Numbered from the stretch's first letter, positions 24,871 to 38,877 are shown. The stretch is DNA of 64,000 nucleotides from Amylostereum areolatum (GCA_012932865.1 SAXG01000073.1:62001-126000); one strand, 5' to 3'. A program made the numbers and translations. The notes: a model not told the origin generated them from the letters alone.

Positions 24871-25832
24871 GACGTCCCGCAATGTCGTTGTCCCATTTCA
24901 AGTCATCTCACGGGCATGCGCACCGACTATTTGCTGTGTGCTATATCCAGAGAGCCATGTCGATAGCGGGAATGCAGGGGAGACTGTGAGCACGGACCTC
25001 AAAGGTCCAATCGCAGGAAACACGCTTGCAAGCGATGTCGTAGTGCGACTCGTCTTCTGTGGACAACGAGGATGGTTTGAAAGATGTTTCCACACCAGCG
25101 AGAAAGGACAGCTCACGATTTGGAGCTGGCTACGGGAAGTGTTGTCGATGGTGAGGCGGAATGGTGTTACAAAGACGAGGTGGTGGACGGAGGTGACGTT
25201 CAGTCCAAGAGCAGCGTGCGAAGATATATATACACACAAGGATCGCCCATAGATTTGATGGTGGATGGGCGAGCAGATTTGGGATGGAGAGAGCCACGGG
25301 AAGGCGCGGGTTTTCATTCTTGAATAGACAAAGGCCCGGGGCTCTCAGTGGGGCATGCTTGTAGATGATGCGTACTATGCGTACTACGCCTCGTGGACAA
25401 GCGCGTCGTGTAGATCGTGGCGCTCTTCAGCTTTTGCATTGGCGTTCAGAGTACTCAGCAATAGGAGAATCGATAGAACGAAATGTCAACATACAACGAC
25501 ACCTCGATTCCAAGGCATTGTGTTAGCCAACACGTGTGAGTCCCCGCACGACCGGTGCGTACAAGTTGGAATAGTCGTATAGCAGTCAGCGCAGGGTAAA
25601 GTTAGGGTACACAATGTACGAGGATACCGAGAATCGGGATGCTGTATGCGAAAGAGTCGAGGGAAAACTTTGGACGGCAGTCGGGCAACCGGCATCCACC
25701 GGCATGTGGTCCGGCCGGCGGCCACCGATGCAGACCGGTGCGATGAGGAGCGGCGTCGTCAACCACTGAACGAAGACCGTCTCAAGACCTCCAGCGAAGC
25801 AGCTTCTTCGAATCGTACAAGCATACCGTATC
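24871..25832. other. Intergenic region upstream of copy B
   Basis: No gene recognised. It separates the convergent module of copy A from copy B and should hold the promoters of both. Confidence 0.4.
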
Positions 25833-28327
25833 ATGAATACAGGTGGGCCACAGGGATCACCCCCCAGGTTATTGTGTTAAATCGTGTTTGCAGATCAACC
25901 GTCGCATCGATCGCCGGACGGGACACAAGGCAAGATACCTGTTCACTCTTTCCACTCGGTTTGCTCATGGGCATAAATCATCCTGTAGAGAGGGTATATA
26001 ACCACCCCGCGGACAGGTTTTGGGCGTTGTATCTGGCCGATGCGGACAAAAGGGATACGGAGATGACGGAGAACATGAAGGGGGACACGGATGGCATCCT
26101 GATATTCGTGCGTGTCTCCGATCGCCAGGGAATGGGGGGCGATGTCGCTAACCGATTCGCCACGTACAGACGGGTCTTTTCGCTGCGACCGTCGCGGCTT
26201 TCATCATCGAATTTTACAAGACGCTCAACGCGGACTCCGGCGACGACACCGTCGCCGTCCTCTCCGGTATCTCCAACCAAATTTCCGCGATCTCAAACGG
26301 CACTCGAGGCCCTCCCACGTCTCCCAATTCCTTCCGCGCTCCCACCGCGTCCGTCCGCATCAATTCCCTCTGGTTCATCAGCCTTTTCCTTAGCGTGTAC
26401 GTCGCACTCGCGTCGACCCTTGTCCAGCAATGGTGCCGGCGGTACCTCCGTGCTGCCCGCCACCGCGGTCCCCCTCACAAGCGCGGCCCCATCCATGTCG
26501 TCGTTTCCAAGGCAATGAAGCAATTCCATGTTGAGCACGCCGTCGAAATCATCATCGCCCTCCTCCATCTCTCCGTCTTCCTCTTCCTCGGCGGACTCTT
26601 GGACTTCCTGTTCGTCATCAACCCGAGCGTAGCCCACGCGTTCATTCCCTTCCTCGCCGCCGGTGCGATCGCGTACTTTGGGCTGACCGTGCTGCCGTTC
26701 TTTTTCCCCTCGTCGCCGTACGACACCCCCCTCACGCATCTCGCCCGTCTCTTCCTCGCCGGTGCCTCTTTGTTGATGTCCGTGACTCTGTTGATGGCAA
26801 AACGCATCGAATTACTGGTCCTTCCATGGCTTTTGCGTTTACTCTCCTCTGCGAAGCCCTCTCAGTTTCTCAAAAAGTGGGCACCTCGCGCGGGGCAGCT
26901 TGCACCCGGTTTATATCGCTCGCGAAAGCGCGTTCTGAAACAGCTAGGGAGCTCCCCATCTGAAGAGGACATCTTTTACTCGCTCCACATGACTCTGAAA
27001 GTGCTCGATGAGGAAGCGGAGATCGAAGAGTTCTTTGCAGGATTGCCCGGCTTCCTTCAAAGCCGGTTTGTTGAGGGTATGGCACCTCAAACGGCGGTAT
27101 ATCTAATTCGGCAGCAAAACATCTTGGAAAGCATGCTAAGACTTATGCGGAGTTGTATCCGTCGCTCCTTGTTTTCAGAATCGAAAGCGACACGTCGTGT
27201 CGAGACTGTACTTGGCGCCCTGCAGAGCATTCTTCCTTGTGTCATGACATCGGTGGAAGCCCTTGATAGTCTACGCAATACGGGGGACGAGCGTGAAGCA
27301 ATTGCACCCCTAATCGGAGCAGTCATAAGATATGTTATGGACATGCGTTCTAAACAGGATACGTTGGTTACTGTGCGTCGCATAGGCGCATATGCTCGGC
27401 TCAAAGATACTGTAATGTCAAGGATTCTGTCCAATGACAGTATAGGTTCAGACCCCCTTCGTGACCAATATGTGGAAAACATTCTGTATTATGTTGAAAT
27501 ATCATACCCTCGTGTTGTTTTTTCTGACCTTCCTCTGAAAAAAACCATCCGGCGGGAAAAATGTCTCGCGAACGTCAACACTCACATTCATGCGATAGCA
27601 CTGGCACTGGGTGATGATGATGATCTGCGTAATAGTATGGATCGCAACCGTTATGCCGAAGACGTTTCACGGACATTGAACCAGCTTTACTCTTCCCTCA
27701 CTAGAGCTTACCGTGCAGAGAATGGACGCCTATCACAACAACACGTGGATGAATTTGCACGGAATTGGCGTGTTATTCGACGGTCTCAGGAATTCCAAAG
27801 ATACCTAAGTCACACCGGTCAGCAGGATGCAGCTGCTGTCAAACTATTTCGGACTCTGCGTGCTTGTGCTAGACTCATTCTCCCCCTCGCCACCCCTCCA
27901 AACCCACTGGTCACACGACTTCCTCCGTCTACGGACTCCGAAGAGCAATACCTCGAAGGCGATGATGGCCACAAGTTGCAACCGGCCATAGTTGTTCGTC
28001 CTCCAGATACGTATGCTGTGTACCCAGACGGATACGCCGACATGCCGGTGTTTCGCGTTGGCCATCCTGGCGAAGAAGCTCCAAAAGAATCCATTCCGAC
28101 TAGGAAGGAAGACTCAGAGGTCAAGGAAGAACGGAGTCACCGTGCGGACAAAGACGATGGTAAGTACAGGAGACAGCCATCGGTCTTGATTTTTCTGACG
28201 CGTTGGATATCGCGCAGGACGAAAGAAACATGAGAACGAACCTAACGAACCTCCCGAAGATGGCGCCGGAGGGGTTGAAGTGGTCGTGATTCCTCGCGAT
28301 GACGACCACTGGGTCGTACGGAACTGA
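25833..28327 (+). CDS. DUF6535 membrane protein, copy B
   Basis: Five exons: 25833-25842, 25894-25929, 25989-26107, 26170-28159 and 28218-28327, giving 754 aa. The layout is the same as copy A, and the first half is almost the same protein: HPADRFWALYLADADKRDT, TGLFAATVAAFIIEFYK, FISLFLSVYVALASTLVQQW, LLDFLFVINPSVAHAFIPFL. The intron after exon 2 starts with GC (GCAAGA) where copy A has GTAAGA, a permitted GC-AG intron or an early decay sign. The C-terminus ends VEVVVIPRDDDHWVVRN. The central helical region differs from A by many substitutions and short indels (for example an insertion with DDDDLRNSMD), so the two are not a fresh assembly duplicate. Confidence 0.85.
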
Positions 28328-28399
28328 AATGATAGGATTTCACACAAGAGGATCACGTATGCCGACGTACGAGCGAATTGAACATAAGTAATGGGCCCG

Positions 28400-29110
28400 T
28401 GGCTCATATCGAGAACCGTTAGGGTTAGCGCGGCGGGAAAACAGGCCGAAGGGCGAGGAAATAAAACATGGGATTGGGGAGCGGGAAGGTAGAACGAGCG
28501 GGTGGGAAAGAACGGCCGAAATGACGAGCAAGGATGGAAGGCATACCTAGCATCGCCTAGCTGTAATAGCGTGGAGACTGTGAAGAGCGAAGAGCTAGTC
28601 TCCCGCCCGCAGTTCGTTCATGTTCGGGAGCACAACATGGGCTAGTACGCGCATAGAACCTGCTCACAGTGTTTCCGAAATTTGAAGCTTAATCTACAAA
28701 TGGGATCAGAGAATGCAGACGTGCGGACGGGACAGCGGCGCCGCACCTCGTCGACGTTTGCAAATCGACCTTAGAATACCCCTTCAAATAAAGTATCCAC
28801 CTCCGCGCGAGTGCGTTCGTGCAGTCGTGTGTGTTCTCCGCGCATGCCCGAGTAGGAGGTGAGGGGTGTTGAGATTGAGAAAGGACTAATAACCTAGCAC
28901 GGTAGTGAACGGAAGGCGGCGTCTATTAAGGTTAGGGTTAGCGCGCTGGGGAGAAACATCGCAGAGACGACATCGAAAGCAGCAACGAGGGGGGCAGGAG
29001 GTGGGGAAAGACCGGGAGAAAAAGGGCGGTCACGTCTGAGTGCAAAAATGAAAAACGTACCTAGGTGCGTTGGGCCGTGGTGGCGGTAAGAGTCACGAGC
29101 TCGACGTGTC
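28400..29110 (-). other. Convergent repeated module behind copy B (possible spliced transcript)
   Basis: The minus strand matches the modules behind copies A and D. It carries CCGCCACCACGGCCCAACGC and ACCTAG|GTACGT near 29060, CTAACCCTAACC before an AG at 28932-28941, CTTCAAATTTCGGAAACACT near 28680, GATGCTAG|GTATGCC near 28550 and another CTAACCCTAA at 28419-28428. Reading frames do not hold, so coding capacity is doubtful. Confidence 0.4.
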
Positions 29111-32100
29111 GTCGCGTTTGAGCCATGCGCGCCGACCTTCTCTTGTGTGTTCTGTCCATATGGCTGAATATGAGTGGATCAGAAGGCCCGTGAGACCATG
29201 GATACGCACCTCAGAAAGCCGCCCTGGGGTACATGCCCGCAGGTCATGGTTGTATTCTTCGAAGTAACCGGGCCGTTCGCAGGGCTGAAGGGCCCGGCGG
29301 TCGTGAAGGCGACGTCACAAAGACTAGGTGACGGGCAGCTGTGACGTTGAGTAGTAAGTACGATAGCCTCGTGTGATAACATCATGTACTAACACGTACT
29401 TGCAGGGGAAGCCAATGCATTCGATGCCCGATGCGCGCGTAACTTTGAGAGTGCGAGGGTCACAGGACGGCGCGGGTTGTCGTGTTCACCATGTCGTTCG
29501 CCGGTCTTCACGCGTTGATCTGAGAATGGTCAGCATTGGCAGAGTCGCTACAGCAAAACGGTCACACACCACAATGACTTGGATGAGAGGGTATCAAACC
29601 CACGCGTAGATAACCGGCATGCCACGGAGAGCGCGGTTTTGACAGAAGTAGGTCCAAAGTAGGTCCGTGGCGAACGGAAGACTTGAAAACCTACGAAACG
29701 GTCCAGAGTCCGAGACGCTCCTAGTATTTCGACCAGGCGTCAAAGAGAGCATAAGTGCAGACGAGTTCGAACACGCACCTGAACCGTCTAGTCCAACATT
29801 TCCCTTCTTCCCGACCGGCCATCTGGGTCTTCAGCCCAACCGAAAGGCTTGCTCAGCTGACGAATGGTGGGGAGGAACGACTGCAGAGGGTGTCCCGGAT
29901 ATGAGATGATCGTAAATCCGTAAATGCTGCACCTCGTACCACTGCGAGAAAATTCGGACTCATTCACAGATGCGTGTGACGAAAAGCTGTCATCTCTGTC
30001 GCGCGATGAGACTCGCCGACGACATGGCGCATTTGGATGAACAATAGTCGGTATCAATATGTAGGCGTCAGAATCAGCTGCTATGCTGTCGCTAGGTGGC
30101 GGAATAGGGTGGAACAAGGGGCATGTGATGATGGATGGTGTGGTGGCTCAGGCTGACGACTCACTCGTTGTCGTCAGTCACCTGGAGTATCTCATGAAGT
30201 GTTGAGGTCGATCGTCCTTCTTGAAACCTTGCGTTCTAGGTTGCCTCCTTTCTACCTAGACGCTAAGAGCGGAATGGAAAGGAATGAAATGAGATGAGTT
30301 AGATGATGAGTCCACCCGCGGGGAAGGGGAACTTCTAGGGAAGAAAGTCTGGAGTATAGTCTGACCCTATGGAAGGGTTACATGATTTGTTAATGTCCGA
30401 CGGCTTACACCGGAGCGGTAAGTTATCTCCTTACCCTCACCACCGTCCACGACTATTTTGCCAACGCGCACCTGCTGCTCAACGCCGACTCCATCATGGC
30501 ATCCTCAAACAACTGCTCACACCCCGTTCTACTTGTAATCCAAAGACTAAGAAGAGACAGGGATCTCGTCTCATGCCGTCGGTTCCGGGAGAGGGCACTC
30601 TGACGTCGAGCGATACGAGTCAGGTTTGTAACGTACGGTGCGTTATGAGGTATCGAGGGTCTCGAGTCTTTTCCAACGACATATCACAGTGCAGATCCTC
30701 TTCCATGCGGATCACATACTGACACCCCCGTCGCCGAGAAAAGAATGGTCCGTTTGCAAGTGGAGATTTTGTCGGCGGTGATCCCCGTCCAATGCGTCGC
30801 GGTCGCAACCTTTTACGCATTACCTTCGAAATCAAAGGCATCAGCAAATATGTAAAGTATCCTCGAGCAAAAAACTTTGACACATCCCCTTAATTGCTCT
30901 TTCCATGATTCCATCACGACTCCTGGTGATCATTGGCATCATGGCCCGGGTTGTCCGAGGTTGTCCGTCCTTCGTCGTCATCAGAGCGTACTTACCTTCT
31001 ATTCGCACCGCGTAAAGTCTACCTAGAATGCTTGATTCCGCCATGGGGATGGAAGCGGACCCGGATTTTTAGCATCGTGCGAAGGCCTTCGGTGGGTATG
31101 ATCGTCGCCCGCTGTCGGACGGAAAGCACCAGGTGCGTTTATGACTCTATCCTGCACTTGTCATTTTCCCCGACCGCATTTGCAAAGCGTAGTACTTGAC
31201 GCGCTTCTTTCTCCGACGTCATCAGCAAATTGCCAGTGAACAAGCCATGCATGGTTTTATTGCAGAATCACCATCTTGAGAAGCTGTCAACACGCGCCTG
31301 CGCATGGAGCAGCCTAAACGGAGCCAGGGTTCATCGACATCACTTGGAGTGACCAGGAGTGACCCCGCGTGTGTTCCCCGGTGGTGAGAGGGCCTCTCTT
31401 TGTTCTGTATTCGACACTCATGGCTATAGGTTGCGTTCAGAGGCCGTCTAATGCTCGCGCGGTTCCCAGGCTTCGGCAGGTTTTCGCTGTCAGTGGCATT
31501 CCTTACCCGGAAGAGCGTCTGTCCTCGGTCACCGTTCACACACGAACTCCGTTCATCTGACTGTCTCCACATCAAGATACGATCAACTTACCCCACCGAC
31601 AGTAAGTGCTTGATGTTACCGATGCTGTCGCAATCGCTACTACTGCGTCTTCGCGGGGACCAGATCGTACCTTCCGAAGCCGGCCCAGGTGAGAGGACCT
31701 GAAATAAACGGAGATTCCGGGACGAGAAATGCATTCACGGCGCTCGACGGAACACAGAGTTCGCACCAGGGACCGCGAGCGTGGGCAGAATCGAGTCTGG
31801 GAGGAGACGGACGGCTCTGGCACGGAATCTGCTTCCGTCGCTGTTCTGTGTCTTCACTCGCGGAGACACGCTCAGTATGTACGTACCATCGTCATCGTTC
31901 TGGGCGTACCCGATTGCTCAGACGGCTTCCACTGCGCCCAGTACCCGTGACACAGGTTCACAGCTCCCTGATTTTTCCGTTTAGCTCTCGATACGATAAC
32001 CCTGCCCTCGTTACAAGGCGTCCCTCAACAAACACATAAGTATACAAGACTGTTGGCCAACTGGACTACCCGTCTAAGGTTAGTCGTATCGTGGTACTAC

Positions 32101-33302
32101 GTAGACTTACACCTCCAATGATGCTCACCATTCGGATCACTACTGCACAAGCCTAAGTAAGTCTGTGGCGTCGCGCCCCAAGTGCTGCTGCCGTACTATC
32201 TTACAGATGCATGTACCGTATTGGCTGACGACCATCGCCCACAATTCATTCATTTCCAGGCGCGCGCCCGTTTGCTCCAAATTCTCTCCCATGACACTCA
32301 CGCGCGTAGCCTCGACACAAGTTTTCGATATGATGCCATGGATGGCATAGAGTTTTGTGCGTCATTTGGGCGCGCGGTTCACTTCGTGAGATCGGCTTCT
32401 CGGCAGGGGGCCGTGCACGAGCACCATCCCATCCCGGCAGAAGTCGAATCACGCCCTCTTTGTCGAGCGGGGATTACGACATAATTGCGGACGTGCATCC
32501 TGGCAAGCGAGCAAGCCCACCGATGCCTACCGATGCCCACGGCGAGGTGTAGACGCGCTGCGCTTGTCCTGGAAAGGCAGGCGGGCGCTCGCAGCGACCA
32601 AGGGGGACGGCGGACGCGTAAGCAATCTCCGCGCGAAAGATAACGCCATCGCGCATCTCTTGTCGAGTCCCAGACCGGCATCTAAGACACACAAGGCAAG
32701 ATGCGCGACAACAAGAACGGCGGACGAACAGCGGACAGGAATCATCAACGAACCTGAGACAATAGAATTAACTTAGCTCATCTTCGCCTTCCTCCCCTCC
32801 CCTCTCCACCACCGCCCCCGCGCCCAGACAGACGCCGCCACGTCCATATCGAATTCGATGCGGATGCGGACTCGGGCTCGGACGCAAAATACCCTATTCT
32901 GCGGGGTATATATAGGGTTCTCCCACCGCCACCCACCCCGTACGTGCGGCCCCCCCAAACTGCCCCAACCCCTGTGCGGTCGACGGTACGTACTCCTCCT
33001 CCTATATCCGCAAAGCACCTACTTATAGCTTAGCCCACTGATATAGCCCGATAGCAGCCCATAGCCCACTTCCTAGCCCTTCCCCGTACCCGATCTAATT
33101 GTGCTGCCATGGGGCTTTTCGCAAGGTGCGCGGCCGTCGCGTACCCCCGACGCGTCTCCATTCCCCGGTCCTTGCTTATGACGCGTCTGGCTTGACCAGG
33201 GACCTATATTTCTCCGTCGCCCACGCGTCCACCCGGGATTATAAGCATCCCGCGCACACGGTCGTCGCTCCCACCGCTCAGGTTACTGGTACCGCGCACG
33301 AG
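29111..33302. other. Gene-poor stretch
   Basis: Both strands have scattered frames of 60-120 codons (for example - 30620-30883, - 31222-31575, + 31689-32039). None has a recognisable domain or a convincing chain of exons. TATATATA near 32907 is a plausible core promoter for the F-box gene at 33303. A cluster of TAGCCC words lies at about 33030-33080. Confidence 0.4.
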
Positions 33303-35111
33303 ATGATGCTTCTCAACGCAGATGCCCCCGTCTCCCGTCTCTCTGCGGACGTGCTCGCCATCATATTCGACATCGCCGCGCTCGACAGCCCGACCTGCGC
33401 GAACCCGCCACACGCACGGCATACCTACGATCTGGGGTGGATACGGCTCACGCACGTCTCTCGGCGATGGCGCGAGGTACGTCATCTCACCATCGTGCGC
33501 ATCGTCTTCGAGAACTGACCTGTGTTTCTTCGGATGGGCAGGCCGCGCTCGGCCGGGCGGGCCTTTGGACGACGATCAACCTTTCACAACAGTCCGCGCG
33601 GTGTTCTGCAGAGATGCTCAAACGATCGCGTGACGCACCGCTTGTGCTCAGCTACATCGCCCCGCCCCCAGAACCAGATCATCTTTTACGTCCCATCGTT
33701 CTCCAGCAGGTTCTCCGCTTCCACCCCCGGTGCCGCGAACTCCACCTGCAGGCAGATTACGACGTCGTCGAAGACACCCTGGATGCCGTTTCGCACCCCT
33801 CACTATCCTCGCTGCACCTCGAAAACACGGAACAGGGCGCTGATACGCCCCTCCTCCCCGCCCACCTTTTCTCCGACGCACCGGCGTTAACGTCGCTTTC
33901 TCTTCATGGATTCATTATACCCTGGGGCGCCCCCGTCCTGTCGCAGCTCACTCGCCTCGAGCTTCGTGTGGATCCGAACAGCTGCCTCCAGCTCGTCACC
34001 GTCGCGCAGCTCAACGCGCTCTTCCAGCGTATGTCCAACGTACATCAAATCTTCCTGGACAACGTCTATCCGATGGATATGTATCCTGATCCTGCCTCCT
34101 CCTCTTCCTCGCTCTCCCTCTCCGACGTGCTCGTCCACCTTCCCGCCTCGCTCGCACACATCCACGTCGGCGGCTACCTCCCCGAGAAGGAGATCGTTGA
34201 GTTCGCTTCTATCCTCGTCCCCGCGCCGCAGTCCTCCACCCGCATCAGCATCGATATCCGTCGCCCTATTGCACCGAAGCCCATCGTGCCATACATCACC
34301 CATTTCTTCGCCCATCACGTCGCCGCCACACCCACCCCTCCCAAAGCGCTCTCCTTCCAAATGTCCGCCCCGAACGCGTACTCGCCCGTCAAGATACGCG
34401 CGGGCGTGCGCTTTTCTTCTTCTTCCCGGGCAGGTGATGGTGGCGGCAGCGAGGGTGCGTGGCGCGAGGACGACGTGCAGGCGACATGGTACCTCGAGCC
34501 GTACCAACTCGCGTCTGCGACCACCGCCCTGTACGGTATCCCGCTCGACGAGATCGTCGACCTACGGTTGGACGTTGGCTCCGTGGCGGACGTGGTCGCG
34601 CTCCTGCACCGGACCACCAAGGCGCACCGTGTGCACTGCACGGAGAGGACGCTTGGGGGTATCGTGGGCGCGTTTTCTGCCGCGGACGACGCGGAGACCG
34701 GGGGGTGGTTGACGCTTCCCCTGCTCGAGTCGGTGTGCATCGTTTCGGATGACCGGCCGAGTGCGAGCGCCCGGTCGGCCGATTACGAGGGCCTTGTCAC
34801 GTGCCTCGACGCGCGGAGGATCCGGGGCGCGTCTCTGCGCGAACTCGTTTTGCCCAAAAAGCGGGGCAAAGAACCGTGGTTCGACGCGATGTGCGCCGTC
34901 GTTCCGCGCGTAGCTTACTGCTCTATATACCCATCTGTGCGTGCTTTTTTATTTCTCGCGTTCATCCGCGCAATGTTGACATCTTCCCTCCCTTCCGCAT
35001 AGCTTTTCCCACCGACACACGCGACAGGTGATCGATTGGGCAGGGATACGCGCGACCGTGATGGTGCGTTTCTTGGACGCCACGCTATGGAGAAGAGTGC
35101 GATGCAGTTGA
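33303..35111 (+). CDS. F-box protein with leucine-rich-type repeats
   Basis: Three exons: 33303-33476, 33542-34936 and 35028-35111, giving 550 aa. The N-terminal F-box reads PVSRLSADVLAIIFDIAALD, then WIRLTHVSRRWRE|AALGRA and GLWTTINL, split by a 65-nt intron exactly where this family often has one. It would recruit a target to an SCF ubiquitin ligase through Skp1. The rest has leucine-rich segments: CRELHLQADYDVVEDTLDAV, HPSLSSLHLENTEQ, LTSLSLHGFIIPWGAPVLSQ, LTRLELRV. The last exon ends WAGIRATVMVRFLDATLWRR and VRCS, which fits the family better than reading on to the stop at 35002. The substrate is unknown. An in-frame upstream ATG at 33099 is less likely. Confidence 0.8.
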
Positions 35112-35520
35112 GGCAGGCGAACTGCGGCATGTGCTGTCTTTAGACGTCAGGACCCCCGCGAGCGTGCGAACGGAACGTCGCGTGAGACTAAATGTATGGA
35201 ACTAATCTGCTCTCCTATCGTATCTGGTACTTTACTGTACTTTTTATGTGTTTTCCTTCACGCTTGGGATCGCCTGAACGGAGCCCCTACTGAATGTTAT
35301 GTGATACCACGTGTTTGATTCAGTTTCCGACGGGCCCCACTTGTAGATGCGGCAGGCAAGTACATGGAGAATCGGGTTGTATCGAGGGACAATCAACGGG
35401 ATGATAATAATGCATAGTATGTAGGAAGGGAAACATAGAACTGATGATACCGTTCGATACGCCGTGTATTGACATGACGAAGGCTTTTCGGGCAAGGGAA
35501 TCATGTTCCCGTGCAGGCTC
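35112..35520. other. Convergent intergenic gap
   Basis: 3' flanks of the F-box gene (+) and DUF6535 copy C (-). No gene is seen. Unlike copies A, B and D, copy C has no repeated module behind it. Confidence 0.5.
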
Positions 35521-38241
35521 CTACCGCGGCATCACAATAACATCCATGATTTCCCCCAGGGCTTCGGCCCTATCCAACGACGCTTGTATGTCGCTTTCAT
35601 CAGAGGTAGTGATCATCAAATGATACTGAGGCGGACGAGATCCTCCATCGGGAGGAGGTGGCTCCACCAGTATCTCGACGGGCATCATGTCTGCATACGG
35701 CCCCCCTTCGTGGCGCGGGTTTAGACCATGCCTACGCCGAGAAAACCTCGGGATATCTTCCTCGGGATAGGCCACCGGAACGAGCCTGGGGACTCCTCCT
35801 CGAGAGGCGTTCTCGAGGAACAATTCGCCCGGCGACAGTTTGAAACGATTCGACTCGTGTGCGTTCCGCTTTTTCTTCCCCTCCCTCACGTCCTCGCGGT
35901 AGGCCGACTCGCGGTCGTCGTCTCCGCGCCCTGCGTTTTCGTCGCGGAAATATTTGACCTCTTCGCGCGTGGGGTTGGGGAGGGGAGTCAAGCAGGCGGG
36001 AGGCAGGTTGAACACGATGGGACTAGGCGGCGAAGACGGTTCCGGCGATGACGATGGGAAGACCTTGTTGTAGATGGGTTCCAGCTGCTCGAAAAGCTCA
36101 TCTAGCAAGCTGGTCTCCACCTGACCGCCTTCACTATCGACCTCAGAGTACTGTGCCCACGAGTCCTGGCTGGACACGATATCCTGCCATATATCCGCTA
36201 ACTCGTCCACGGCGTCCTGCCACAGGACGCCTTCTTCCTCCCTGAAAGAAGAGTAAAATTCGTCCTTGATCGAACGCATAGTATTCAGGACGAGTTCCCG
36301 GTGCTCCTCAGCGGCCGAAGTGGTGGCAGCGGAGTCGTCTTTTTGCATGATGCGCCAGATCTGAGAGACGAAGCGATTCAGGTTGTCCAGGTATCCGCCT
36401 CTTAGTATCGCTCGATTGGTATGCCTGAAGCGATCGTCTGGATCCGAGTACGTCGTCTCGTTGTCAGGTCTCCACCGAAGATCCCTGTTCGTGATAATAG
36501 GCTTCCACCCAACGTCGGGCTTCCACCCGACGAGGTGGTAGCTGTTAAAATACAGGAGCTGGATGATGTAGCCTCGACATTGTGGAGTAGTGTCGACACC
36601 CTCGGCATTATTGGCCAGGACGGCCTTCATCAGGATCTGCCTGATCTGCGTATCGCTGCATGCGACGAACAACGCAACAGAGGGGTCTTTTTGCCGCGTA
36701 AGCAGGTCAATGATCAGTCTCATTCCGCCGATGGTCTCCGCGAACCGGTGCTGACTGTTCGTCTCGCAGAGGGCACGAAGCGCCGTCGGAGAAAACAGGG
36801 TACGAGTCAAGATGTCCTGCAGCGCATTCAGGACGGATTGAAGGCGACGGAGCCTCCGCGCCGCCGAAAGGCTCGGGTCTTCGGGGGAGGCGCACGAGTG
36901 CACGAGGGTTGCTATGCGCTTTGGAATAGCGTGGTTTTGGAAGAGATAGAGGATGATGTCGGCAGCGTGGTCTTTGACCGGGTCGCTGTCGAGGAACCCC
37001 GGCAGCCCCGCGAAGAACTCCTCCAGTTCCGATTGCTCGTCGAGCATTTTGAGGGTGAGGCGAAGCGCGGTTTGGGCTCTCTCCGCCGAGGGGGCGTGGG
37101 CGACTTCTTCCAGGATGCGGTTCCGGGTGCGGTAAAGGTGGAAGGCGAGCCGCTTTGGAGTGGCGGCCCACGCGGTCAGACGGGACAAGACGCGCTCGGG
37201 GGATATGGACAGGCGCCCGGATATCCATGGAAGAACGACCTTCGCGATGTGTTGCGTCGCAAACAGACACGCCCAGGTTGTGATGTGGAATGAGGCAAGG
37301 AAAATACGGACGAGGTGCGTAAGCGGGGTGTCGTAAGGCGACGCGGGGAAGAGAAAGGGGAGTATGCTCAGGAAGAAGTACGCCACGCCTCCGACGATGA
37401 GGAAAGGCAGGAGTGCGTGCGCGATGCTCGGGTTGATGATGAACAGAAAATCCGTGAGCCCGGCGAGGAAAAGAAAGACGGAGAGGTGGAGGAGCGCGAT
37501 GATAACTTCAACCGTCTGCTCGACGCGAAAGCGTTTCATCCCTTCGAATAGCACGAGATGGACTGGGCCCCTTTTATGCGGGGGGCTTCGCCTACGTGCG
37601 GCACGAAGGTAGCGACGGGACCATTGCTGGACAAGAGTTGAGGCCAGCGCGACGGATAAGCTGAGGAAGAGGCTGATGAACCACAGCGCGTTGATTCGGA
37701 CGGCGGACGTGGGGGCGTGGAACAGGCCAAGGACGGCGGGCGACGCTTGGGGCCCATCAGAAAAGGACGCGACCTGGCGTGAAATCCCAGAGAGAAGAGT
37801 GACGGTATCGTCTCCCGAGTCCGGATTGAGCTTCTTGTAAAACTCGATGATAAACGCGGCGACGGTTGTGGCGAAGAGACCCGTCTACGGACGCAAGTTG
37901 AATTAGAGAGCCGTAAGTTGCACGAATAAATTGCGCCACGTACGAAAATAAGCATCCCGTCCGTGTCGCCCTTCATATTTCCCGTCATGGCTGTATCGTT
38001 CCTGTCCGCGTCAGCGAGGTACATAGCCCATATCCTGTCGGCAGGGTGGTTGTAGATGGTACCTGCAGGTTGCTCAGTATGAGAATGACTCGAATGATAT
38101 GCTCGCCACACGACTTACCTTGAAGTCTGTCCTGAGGATGGGCAGCCGATCCTGGGGGATACGCCGCTCGAGGTTCGGCTACTAATCGGCGAGTCAGTAT
38201 TGCGAACAGCAGAGCAGGAATGTCGACTCACGATCGTCCAT
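35521..38241 (-). CDS. DUF6535 membrane protein, copy C (divergent)
   Basis: Four exons: 38241-38232, 38181-38119, 38062-37944 and 37884-35521, giving 851 aa. The 10-nt first exon (ATGGACGATC) and the 119-nt third exon match the other copies. The hallmark reads HPADRIWAMYLADADRNDT, followed by FATTVAAFIIEFYKKLNPDS, LWFISLFLSLSVALASTLVQ, VEVIIALLHLSVFLFLAGLT and FFLSILPFLFPASPYDTPLT. The family LDEQSELEEFFAGLPGF is present. The C-terminal half is unlike copies A/B and is rich in charged and proline residues. It ends EIMDVIVMPR within the main exon, so the last intron of the other copies is absent here. The gene appears intact. Function unknown. Confidence 0.85.
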
Positions 38242-38877
38242 GAGGTACAGTGCGTGCTTGAACTCGGATGGGCTGGTATGTGCGGAGGAGAGGGGGGTAG
38301 ATGAAGTGCCTGTTGTTTTGAGTATTTCCTCCCATAGTATAATGTCCCATCCATCCATCCATCCATCTTCCATCCCGCCTCATGGCAGACCATGGCAGGT
38401 CCAAACTTACACCCGGGCCCTCATCGCTTCGAAAAAAATTCTTCGTGATGATAGGCATACCTCGTGAGCACCACGCGGTCGAACGGATCGCGGTATGCAG
38501 CAGGTTCGCGAGACTCAATCTAAGTACATCTCTCCATAAGCAAACGGTTTGTCTAGTTCCAGTACCAGATACGTTACACACAGTGAAAGAGAACTTACTG
38601 TGCAACGAATTTTCCGGGAAAGCACCATGTTCACACTTAACCTGCCCGCGTGCATACCCTCGGCCTTTTCGATGTTAGGAACGCGGCATCACGTACAGTT
38701 TACGGGTGAAGATCCTGCCCATTTGGGAACTTCTTACGCTTCGGCAGCACGTGCGACGAGCGATAATCAATGACACTTGACGAGGCTATGCACCTAGGTA
38801 TCTAGAAGACGAGATAGAATGCATCTTGAAGATGCATCAGGCTTTGACCAGAACAAGACAATGGAGTACTTACCACT
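38242..38877. other. No gene recognised
   Basis: 5' side of copy C and 3' side of the kinase-like gene. A CCAT tandem tract lies at about 38350-38372. Nothing else could be assigned. Confidence 0.45.

Noticed and set aside
34937..35002. F-box protein ending at the stop at 35002
   Set aside because: A GT-AG intron (34937-35027) leads to a better C-terminus, WAGIRATVMVRFLDATLWRR, with matching phase.
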